Shown here piece by piece: positions 1 to 3,972 of a DNA stretch of 5,008 bases. The notes beneath the pieces are model-generated. The model saw only the letters and a list, made by a program, of their open reading frames with translations. It was not told where the DNA came from and did no database searches. This stretch comes from Bacillota bacterium (GTDB lineage Bacteria > Bacillota > Clostridia > Oscillospirales > Acutalibacteraceae), in contig JAUZPX010000121.1 of assembly GCA_030705695.1 (NCBI GenBank), positions 1 to 5,008 of the forward strand. The letters are read 5' to 3'. Within the stretch, counting starts at the first letter, position 1; every line of letters begins with the position of its first letter. A program made the translations under genes and the position numbers.

Positions 1-111
1 ATACATCATGTCAAGAATATCCGCAATCAGTACAACCGCCAAAATCATTCTCAGGTAAGGGGTTAGTCTTGAGGGGTCGGTCGCTTTATTTGTTGAATTT
101 GATTGAATCAT
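1..111 (-). CDS. Probable MFS (DHA2-like) efflux transporter, N-terminal fragment
   Basis: This is the first 37 codons of a minus-strand gene that leaves the window at its left edge. The start ATG at 111-109 has a good GGAGG ribosome site (minus strand of 117-121) with a 5-base spacer. The peptide has a polar start of about 15 residues (MIQSNSTNKATDPSR), then enters a hydrophobic helix reading LRMILAVVLIADILDMMY. A short polar N-terminus followed by a first helix ending in an Asp-rich 'DILDMM' resembles 14-helix drug:H+ antiporters of the DHA2 group, where this position often reads LD-x-T/A-x-VNVALP; the diagnostic residues lie beyond the edge. An ABC exporter half is the main alternative, since MarR genes also precede those. 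The gene follows marR on the same strand after a 142-base gap, which fits repressor-controlled efflux. The membrane-protein call is firm; the family is a moderate guess. Confidence 0.5.
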   Translation of the reverse strand, partial: MIQSNSTNKATDPSRLTPYLRMILAVVLIADILDMMY

Positions 112-116
112 AGTAG

Positions 117-121
117 CCTCC
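117..121 (-). promoter_or_regulatory. Ribosome binding site of the partial transporter gene
   Basis: The minus strand reads GGAGG five bases before the ATG at 111. It fixes the start of a gene for which only the first codons are present. Confidence 0.7.
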
Positions 122-168
122 AACATACTAAAAAATTATATAAGTAGAAATCTTCCTATTGCTGCAAA

Positions 169-197
169 ATTATTGTACCAGCTAAAATATAGTTCAA
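169..197 (-). promoter_or_regulatory. Candidate promoter of the transporter gene
   Basis: The minus strand has TTGAAC (197-192), 17 bases, then AATAAT (174-169). A second reading is TTGTAC (214-209), 17 bases, TATATT (191-186). Both overlap the inverted repeat at 173-214, so a protein bound there would block either one. The two readings cannot be separated by eye, and read-through from marR is also possible. Confidence 0.35.
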
Positions 198-214
198 TAT
201 TTTAATTGGTACAA
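173..214. repeat. Long inverted repeat between marR and the transporter gene (candidate operator)
   Basis: The outer arms TTGTACCA (173-180) and TGGTACAA (207-214) are exact reverse complements. Inside them, TAAAATAT (183-190) and ATATTTTA (197-204) are also exact reverse complements, separated by a 2+2-base mismatch from the outer arms and by a 6-base centre. The outer arms share the GTACC/GGTAC core with the two 12-mers around the marR promoter. The repeat lies over the likely promoter of the transporter gene, so a MarR operator is the favoured reading. As RNA it could fold into a hairpin, but only a weak T-run follows on the minus strand, so it is a poor terminator candidate. Confidence 0.55.
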
Positions 215-253
215 ACAATTCTCAACAGTGCATTATTAACAGTATGGATAAAG

Positions 254-862
254 TTAAAAATGAAAACCGTTTCGCCATTCTCCCATAGTATCTATGCATT
301 GTCCGTCAGTAGAGTCGATGTGACAATGCGAGCCATGGTGTCTGGGATCCATTTCGGAGAAACCTGCCCCAAACGGCATTTCTCTTTCAGAAAATTTCTC
401 TTCTGTTTTAGGCAGGGCATCTTCCATTGAGAGGATCAGCTTACCCAATAATTCGGAAAGCTTCGACTTTTCTTGTTCAGATAGGCCAGCGCACCACAAC
501 TCGACTGCCTTCTGCCTGGGACTGACAAACTCTTTTTCAATTTGTCGTCCCTTTTCCGTTAGAAATACGTTAATGACCCGCTTGTCGTTTTCATTTTGGA
601 GGCGTTCTACATAACCGCCTTTTTCAAGTTTTGCAACCAGTTCGCCGAGAGAAGAAGGTCTGATATCCAATTTTTCTGTAATTTCTGTCTGTGTCATTCC
701 ATCACATTCCGCCAAAACGTGCAATACAAGTCCCTGTGCGCGTCCTATCGTATTTCTTACGGTCTCCGGATTCATAAAATGATAACTGTGAATAAGTCTG
801 TGAGCCAAATTGGTACAATTACGAATCTGCTGCAAAAGTTCCTCAGAGATATTACTATCCAT
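254..862 (-). CDS. MarR-family winged-helix transcriptional regulator with His/Cys-containing C-terminal tail
   Basis: The gene encodes 202 residues; MarR proteins are usually about 140-160. Residues 1-50 are the N-terminal dimerisation and linker helices. Residues 56-105 form the winged helix: MTQTEITEKLDI is the first HTH helix region, RPSSLGELVAKLEKGGYV carries the recognition helix, and ENDKRVINVFLTEKG is the wing with its typical D-x-R and LTEKG signature. Residues 106-150 are the C-terminal dimer helices. The remaining 50 or so residues form an extension containing HHGSHCH (175-181), C189 and a final HF, resembling a metal- or thiol-reactive tail. The start ATG at 862-860 has a GAAAGGA ribosome site (872-878) nine bases upstream. 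The family acts as a cytoplasmic dimeric repressor released by small ligands or oxidation. The probable exporter gene downstream and the flanking operators suggest control of efflux and of its own transcription. The ligand cannot be told from sequence. Confidence 0.93.
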   Translation of the reverse strand: MDSNISEELLQQIRNCTNLAHRLIHSYHFMNPETVRNTIGRAQGLVLHVLAECDGMTQTEITEKLDIRPSSLGELVAKLEKGGYVERLQNENDKRVINVFLTEKGRQIEKEFVSPRQKAVELWCAGLSEQEKSKLSELLGKLILSMEDALPKTEEKFSEREMPFGAGFSEMDPRHHGSHCHIDSTDGQCIDTMGEWRNGFHF

Positions 863-887
863 ATCACTCAGTCCTTTCTAAATTTTT

Positions 888-899
888 TAAGGTACCTTA
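888..899. promoter_or_regulatory. Candidate MarR operator O1 (perfect 12-bp palindrome)
   Basis: TAAGGTACCTTA is a perfect palindrome lying just downstream of the predicted marR transcription start (about 901 on the minus strand). A near copy (11 of 12 bases identical) occurs at 946-957. A dimeric MarR protein bound here would obstruct initiation or clearance. This is inferred from symmetry and placement. Confidence 0.6.
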
Positions 900-907
900 C
901 AATTGAT

Positions 908-936
908 ATTGTAATCCAGTCTCAAGCAATTGTCAA
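908..936 (-). promoter_or_regulatory. marR promoter (sigma-A type)
   Basis: The minus strand reads TTGACA (936-931), a 17-base spacer, then TACAAT (913-908). This is a perfect -35 and a five-of-six -10. The predicted start near 901 leaves a leader of about 40 bases that includes the GAAAGGA ribosome site of marR. Confidence 0.8.
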
Positions 937-945
937 GAATAATAT

Positions 946-957
946 TTAGGTACCTTA
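946..957. promoter_or_regulatory. Candidate MarR operator O2
   Basis: TTAGGTACCTTA differs from O1 at one base and keeps the AGGTACCT core. It sits 9 bases upstream of the marR -35, so O1 and O2 bracket the promoter. The centres are 58 bp apart, about five and a half helical turns. Confidence 0.5.
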
Positions 958-1051
958 AATTGTACTTGGAAAAAGAGAATTGCGGTGCATAAATCCATTA
1001 TCCGGATCTATTATGCTTTGTTATATATTTTAATTTTTTCTGTTTCTTGCA

Positions 1052-1069
1052 TTTCAAAATATTTTGAAA
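1052..1069. repeat. 18-bp perfect AT palindrome
   Basis: TTTCAAAATATTTTGAAA equals its own reverse complement. Outer GCA (1049-1051) and TGC (1073-1075) can extend the pairing if three A's are bulged. No T-run follows, so it looks like a protein-binding site or chance AT symmetry rather than a terminator. Confidence 0.4.
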
Positions 1070-1135
1070 AAATGCCTGCTATCTTTTACTTTGTCAGTAG
1101 TCTATAGCGAGAAATTGTTGACTTTATTTTGTGCA

Positions 1136-1168
1136 TTCTGTGTATTCTGTGAATAGGTTATTTCTGTG
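1136..1168 (+). repeat. Three direct copies of TTCTGTG
   Basis: TTCTGTG occurs at 1136-1142, 1145-1151 and 1162-1168. The longer form TTCTGTGTAT is exact at 1137-1146 (with its leading T shared) and 1162-1171. Small clustered direct repeats upstream of an excisionase and integrase pair could be accessory binding sites, but no function can be assigned. Confidence 0.35.
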
Positions 1169-1240
1169 TATCAAGTGAAAAAGTGACAAAAGTATATTTT
1201 TAATAATTATTTATTATATATGATTACTATGCTATTGCAG

Positions 1241-1253
1241 GTGGGGGCCCCAC
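1241..1253. repeat. GC-rich palindrome in AT-rich DNA
   Basis: GTGGGG and CCCCAC flank a single central G. With one bulged base the pairing extends to CAG/CTG. It is all GC-rich in a surrounding of about 25% GC and has no following T-run, so it resembles an operator more than a terminator. Its TGGGG and CCCCA arms resemble the core of the GTATGGGGC repeats around the integrase gene. Confidence 0.4.
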
Positions 1254-1320
1254 TGTAGAAGAAAAATATTTTATAAAGTATTAATATATCATGACATACT
1301 TAAATGAAATAGGCGGTTAG

Positions 1321-1482
1321 ATGAGTTCGGATAATATGCCCAATATTTTGACGGTAAAGCAACTCGCAAAATTTTTTCAAGTAAGCGATCAGACCGTCAA
1401 ACATTCAAGTAAGGCGGCAAACATGCCCACCCTTATTTCTTTTAGATACATACCCGAATACATATTGATAAATAACTTGTAA
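1321..1482 (+). pseudogene. Truncated excisionase-like helix-turn-helix ORF
   Basis: A 53-codon ORF begins ATG at 1321, with AGGCGG (1311-1316) four bases upstream. Residues 7-28, PNILTVKQLAKFFQVSDQTVKH, match the start of small excisionase/MerR-like HTH proteins (typically 'ILTVKEVAxxLxVSxxTVxRxI'), covering both HTH helices. The expected continuation, an arginine followed by an 'xSGKLxAFKVG' wing, is absent; the reading becomes SSKAANMPTLISF..., which I do not recognise. Neither other frame just downstream restores a clear wing, so a deletion or replacement is more likely than a single frameshift. It lies 45 bases upstream of the integrase in the same direction, the usual xis-int order. It could still be made as a short DNA-binding peptide, or be a true short gene of an unfamiliar type. 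Confidence 0.55.
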
Positions 1483-1493
1483 CATGCTATATT
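1465..1493 (+). promoter_or_regulatory. Integrase promoter candidate
   Basis: TTGATA (1465-1470), a 17-base spacer, then TATATT (1488-1493). The predicted start near 1500 gives a leader of about 28 bases. The two direct GTATGGGGCA copies fall within this leader and over the start codon. The promoter overlaps the end of the excisionase-like ORF. Confidence 0.55.
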
Positions 1494-1504
1494 ATATAAA
1501 AATA

Positions 1505-1535
1505 AGTATGGGGCAGGTGTAAATAGTATGGGGCA
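1505..1535 (+). repeat. Direct repeat AGTATGGGGCA, two copies 20 bp apart, over the integrase start
   Basis: The 11-mer is exact at 1505-1515 and 1525-1535, a spacing of two helical turns on the same face. The second copy contains the integrase ATG and first codons (MGQ). Reverse-complement copies of the 10-base core follow the integrase stop at 2796-2816. They could be integrase arm-type sites or operators for autoregulation. Confidence 0.65.
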
Positions 1536-2793
1536 AAAAGCAGGACAGAAAAGCCGAGGCAATGGTGAAGGTAATATCCGGCAGAAACCAGACGGGCGCT
1601 GGGAAGCACGCATAACCATAGGTCGGACGGAATCCGGAAAGCAGAAAATGAAATACTTCTACGGCCACACCCGCGACGAAGCAGCAGCAAAACTGAACGA
1701 TTTTCTTTCAGAAAATCAGCATGGAACCTATATCGAGCCGAGCAAATACACCGTCGATCAATGGCTGGATGAATGGTACAACAATCATGTTGTGGGCAGT
1801 GTGAAGCCTTCAACGCGCGTTTCCTATGAAATGATAATTCGGCAGCACTTAAAGCCGAATTTTGGTCATTATAAGCTTAAAGATTTAGGGAGCGGCACAA
1901 TTCAGAGCGTTTATAACAAAATGCTTAAGAGTGGGCGCGTCGTTCAGAAGAATGTTAAAAATAAAAAAGCCAATAGATCAGAAAAAAATACAAACAAGGG
2001 GCTTTCGGAAAAGACAATCAGAAATATTCACCTTGTCTTACGAAAAGCCCTACAGGTTGCCTATTTAAACGATATGATACCGAAGAACCCGGCAGCAGAT
2101 GGGCGCGTCACATTGCCCGAAACTCCAAAGAAAAAGGACATTCGAGTATTTGACACAGACGAGCAAAAAGCCATAGAAAAGGCTTGCAATGGCCAACGTT
2201 GGGGCATGATTATTTTGCTTGACTTATATTCAGGTATGAGGCAGGGTGAAATTTTAGCCCTGACATGGAAAGATATAGATTTTGAAAAGCGTACAATTAA
2301 GATCAGCAAACAGCTTTCACGCTTAAAAAATTTTGACCTGACTATACCCGGTAAAACCGTTCTGTCCGTTCAGCCGTACACGAAAAACAGCAACGACAGA
2401 GTTATATCTATATCTCCCGCCATTGTGGACAAATTAAAAGCGTACAAGACCACAGAAGACACCAATAAAGCAAAATGGGCCGAAGCATACAAGGATAACA
2501 ACCTTGTGTTTTGCCGTGAGGACGGCCATTTTGTAGAACCGAAAACATTTCAAGAATTTTTTAAAAGGACGCTGAAAGATGCAAACGTTGCTGATGGAAA
2601 CGTCCATGCACTTCGCCACACCTTTGCCACCCGAGCACTTGAAGCTGGAATACCTGTAAAAGTGGTAAGCAAAATTCTAGGACATTCCAGCATCCAAATC
2701 ACGCTTGACACATACAGTCATGTTCTGCCTGAATTGCAGGAAGAAGCTATGCAGATAATTACTGATGAATTTTTAGAGCTTGACGGCAAATAA
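1528..2793 (+). CDS. int: Tyrosine recombinase (phage/ICE-type site-specific integrase)
   Basis: The 421-residue protein has the three domains of integrases of Gram-positive mobile elements. Residues 14-60 are an AP2-like arm-DNA-binding domain (GNIRQKPDGRWEARITIG...KYFYGHTRDEAAAKL). Residues 74-185 are the SAM-like core-binding domain, with a lysine-rich insertion around 136-162. Residues 205-405 are the catalytic domain. All catalytic residues are visible: R238 in SGMRQGE, K286 in PYTKNSND, H360 and R363 in HALRHTFATR, H386 in LGHSS, and nucleophile Y396 in DTYSHV, so the enzyme is probably active. It would cut and rejoin DNA at attachment sites through a 3'-phosphotyrosine link. AGGTG (1515-1519) lies eight bases before the ATG. 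A truncated excisionase-like ORF precedes it, and a tRNA-Met 3' half lies about 140 bp after its stop, the expected neighbourhood for an integrase at its element's end. The size and architecture resemble Tn916-like and phage integrases. Confidence 0.96.
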   Translation: MGQKAGQKSRGNGEGNIRQKPDGRWEARITIGRTESGKQKMKYFYGHTRDEAAAKLNDFLSENQHGTYIEPSKYTVDQWLDEWYNNHVVGSVKPSTRVSYEMIIRQHLKPNFGHYKLKDLGSGTIQSVYNKMLKSGRVVQKNVKNKKANRSEKNTNKGLSEKTIRNIHLVLRKALQVAYLNDMIPKNPAADGRVTLPETPKKKDIRVFDTDEQKAIEKACNGQRWGMIILLDLYSGMRQGEILALTWKDIDFEKRTIKISKQLSRLKNFDLTIPGKTVLSVQPYTKNSNDRVISISPAIVDKLKAYKTTEDTNKAKWAEAYKDNNLVFCREDGHFVEPKTFQEFFKRTLKDANVADGNVHALRHTFATRALEAGIPVKVVSKILGHSSIQITLDTYSHVLPELQEEAMQIITDEFLELDGK

Positions 2794-2795
2794 CC

Positions 2796-2816
2796 GCCCC
2801 ATACTATGCCCCATAC
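2796..2816 (-). repeat. Inverted copies of the GTATGGGGC motif after the integrase stop
   Basis: GCCCCATACT (2796-2805) and TGCCCCATAC (2807-2816) are exact reverse complements of 10-base parts of the AGTATGGGGCA repeats at 1505-1535. The two copies are 11 bp apart, about one helical turn. They begin three bases after the integrase stop codon and lie about 115 bp inside the tRNA junction, a typical place for arm-type integrase sites. Confidence 0.6.
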
Positions 2817-2886
2817 CCACCATTTGAGCTATTATATGCAATTCTATATATATGATTTTAGTTTTAGAATATACGCATTATATTGT

Positions 2887-2898
2887 GTATAATTATAC
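2887..2898. repeat. 12-bp AT palindrome near the junction
   Basis: GTATAATTATAC is its own reverse complement and lies about 33 bp inside the predicted crossover. It could be part of the attachment-site DNA; in DNA this AT-rich, chance symmetry is also possible. Confidence 0.3.
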
Positions 2899-2930
2899 TG
2901 GATTTACTCTTTTCTATAGTACTCCTGTAA

Positions 2931-2937
2931 CTCATAA
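2931..2937 (+). other. Predicted attachment-site crossover (attR core)
   Basis: The 7-base anticodon loop CTCATAA is the likely overlap where strands are exchanged. In an intact tRNA it is flanked by TCGGG and CCCGA, an inverted repeat that serves as paired core integrase sites. Here only the right arm (CCCGA) remains; the left arm reads CTGTAA from the element. No second copy of the tRNA 3' half was found in the window, so attL must lie outside it, presumably to the left. Confidence 0.6.
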
Positions 2938-2975
2938 CCCGAAGGTCGTTGGTTCGAGTCCAGCCTCCGCAACCA
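2931..2975 (+). pseudogene. 3' half of elongator tRNA-Met (CAU)
   Basis: The sequence starts with the anticodon loop CTCATAA (anticodon CAT at 2933-2935), then the 3' anticodon-stem strand CCCGA, a 5-base variable loop, and a T arm of GTTGG, loop TTCGAGT, CCAGC. It ends with the 3' acceptor strand CTCCGCA, discriminator A and an encoded CCA. The missing 5' half should begin TGCGGAG to pair with the acceptor strand and contain TCGGG before the loop. The upstream sequence has neither and is AT-rich element-type DNA. The homology stops exactly at the anticodon loop, which is the pattern left when an integrase inserts an element at that loop. It cannot be a functional tRNA by itself. Confidence 0.85.
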
Positions 2976-2978
2976 TGA

Positions 2979-3020
2979 AAAACCGCTTGAACAGTACGTT
3001 CAGGCGGTTTTGCTTTATGC
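2979..3020 (+). terminator. Rho-independent terminator after the tRNA-Met 3' half
   Basis: A 14-bp stem pairs 2979-2992 with 2998-3011 (one G-T pair) around the loop AGTAC. The 3' arm ends in TTTT and is followed by a T-rich stretch. It would have terminated the original tRNA-Met transcript and now lies beyond the integrase. The A-rich left side of the stem means it could also act on the minus strand. Confidence 0.8.
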
Positions 3021-3170
3021 TCTTTTTTAGGTGGATTTTAAGGATTTCCTCCTTTTTCCCTACAGAAGGCTTAAAATAAATTTATTAAGGGTAGATTTGC
3101 ATATTTATGGATAATGTGTTAGATTATTCAAAAATATAATGAAAATTTTGTCATACGGTGTTATGATTTG

Positions 3171-3180
3171 TGGAATTCCA
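3171..3180. repeat. 10-bp palindrome TGGAATTCCA
   Basis: A perfect short palindrome about 40 bp upstream of the -35 of the LUD gene. Together with the dyad at 3186-3211 it may be part of an upstream control region. No regulator is recognised. Confidence 0.3.
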
Positions 3181-3185
3181 ATTCA

Positions 3186-3211
3186 AATTATTATAAGCAC
3201 ATATAATAATT
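3186..3211. repeat. Inverted repeat upstream of the LUD gene promoter
   Basis: AATTATTATA (3186-3195) and TATAATAATT (3202-3211) are exact reverse complements around a 6-base centre, ending ten bases before the -35 at 3222. It could bind a regulator or act as an UP-like element. Being all A and T, chance symmetry is possible. Confidence 0.35.
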
Positions 3212-3221
3212 AATACTTTTA

Positions 3222-3249
3222 TTGACTATAATCCGATTTGTAGTATACT
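3222..3249 (+). promoter_or_regulatory. Promoter of the LUD gene
   Basis: TTGACT (3222-3227), a 16-base spacer, then TATACT (3244-3249): five of six bases match consensus in each box. The transcript would start near 3256, with the GGAGG ribosome site at 3267-3271 six bases before the ATG at 3278. No strong separate promoter is visible before the next gene, so it may also drive the transporter. Confidence 0.7.
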
Positions 3250-3277
3250 TAAAAAAACATATTTTCGGAGGACGATT

Positions 3278-3928
3278 ATGGACAACAAAGTTGAAAGGGT
3301 TATGCTTTCACTTCAAAAAAATAATATAAAACCTTATTACGTCGAAACCAAAGAAGAAGTTGTTCCTTTAGTTAATTATTTGCTTAATGAAGGCGACACG
3401 GTTTCAGCAGGCGGTTCGGTCAGCCTTTCTGAAACAGGAATAATTGAACATCTTAAATGTGGCAGATATAACTTTTTAAATAGAAATGTGCCCGGATTAA
3501 CAGATGAAGATATTAGAAACATTTACATAAGTGCTTTGAATTCTGATGCATACTTCTGCAGCTGCAATGCAGTTACGGAAAACGGCGAATTATATAATGT
3601 CGACGGAAATGCAAATCGAATTTGTGCAATATCATTTGGTCCAAAATCAGTTATAATGATTGTCGGAGTCAATAAAATCGTCTGTGATATGAACGAGGCG
3701 ATAAAAAGGGTAAAAACAATTGCGGCGCCGAAAATATGTAAACACAGGGGAAATCATACATATTGCAGAAAAATAGGACATTGTATATCTATTGACAAAG
3801 GTCAAATAGATATGGCATCAGGCTGCGATAGCCCTGAACGAGTATGCTGCAGTTATTTAATAACAGGGCAACAACGAGTAAAAGATAGAATAAAAATAAT
3901 TCTTGTTAATGATAACTTAGGGTTTTAA
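3278..3928 (+). CDS. LUD-domain (LutC/DUF162-like) protein
   Basis: The 216-residue cytoplasmic protein matches the LUD family, named for lactate utilisation (LutC in Bacillus). Residues 41-55 (TVSAGGSVSLSETGI) form the conserved glycine/serine motif. Residues 87-114 (LNSDAYFCSCNAVTENGELYNVDGNANR) form the central signature, GPKSVIMIVGVNKIV is at 121-135, and the ending ILVNDNLGF is typical. Single-LUD proteins of Clostridia carry a Cys cluster after the AAP motif, usually a compact TGxCxxCxSPxRIC. Here it is C163-x5-C169, then about 13 residues, then C183DSPERVCC (C190, C191), so the cluster has an insertion. The Cys residues may bind metal or an iron-sulfur cluster, but this is not shown for such stand-alone members, whose reaction is unknown. 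LutA and LutB partners are absent from the window. The start is well set by GGAGG. A TauE/SafE transporter gene follows 44 bases after the stop. Confidence 0.88.
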   Translation: MDNKVERVMLSLQKNNIKPYYVETKEEVVPLVNYLLNEGDTVSAGGSVSLSETGIIEHLKCGRYNFLNRNVPGLTDEDIRNIYISALNSDAYFCSCNAVTENGELYNVDGNANRICAISFGPKSVIMIVGVNKIVCDMNEAIKRVKTIAAPKICKHRGNHTYCRKIGHCISIDKGQIDMASGCDSPERVCCSYLITGQQRVKDRIKIILVNDNLGF

Positions 3929-3972
3929 CAAAAATATTATTCTGAACGATAATTAATTTTTATTGTTATTTT

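Larger units (their letters stand above)
961..1320. other. AT-rich intergenic region with palindromes and short repeats
   Basis: No convincing gene was found here on either strand. It holds an 18-bp perfect palindrome (1052-1069), three copies of TTCTGTG (1136-1142, 1145-1151, 1162-1168), a GC-rich palindrome (1241-1253), and a weak plus-strand promoter candidate TTGACT (1118-1123), 17 bases, TGTATT (1141-1146). A 9-codon ORF (MTYLNEIGG) at 1291-1320 ends with a stop touching the next ATG; it may be chance or a leader that couples translation. The region is a plausible control region for the excisionase-like ORF and integrase downstream. Confidence 0.5.

Noticed and set aside
173..214. Inverted repeat as a rho-independent terminator of marR
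   Set aside because: The stem is AT-rich with a mismatch in the middle, and only AATAATTTT follows, so a terminator is less likely than an operator.
596..949. A 117-codon plus-strand reading frame opposite marR
   Set aside because: It is antisense to a clear MarR gene and runs through that gene's promoter; its composition is that of a shadow frame.
1118..1171. The TTCTGTG repeats as the start of a CRISPR array
   Set aside because: The repeats are 7-10 bases with spacings of 9 and 17, far too short and irregular.
1241..1253. GC-rich palindrome as a terminator
   Set aside because: The hairpin would have almost no loop and no T-run follows on either strand.
1487..1813. Minus-strand reading frames (1389-1619 and 1487-1813) over the integrase start
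   Set aside because: They oppose the conserved arm-binding domain of the integrase, with no ribosome site and no recognisable motifs.
2880..2975. A complete tRNA-Met gene
   Set aside because: No 5' acceptor strand TGCGGAG, D arm or 5' anticodon-stem strand TCGGG is present upstream of the loop.
2852..3079. A 75-codon plus-strand reading frame across the tRNA-Met fragment and terminator
   Set aside because: It reads through the tRNA 3' half and its terminator hairpin, has no ribosome site and shows no protein family features.
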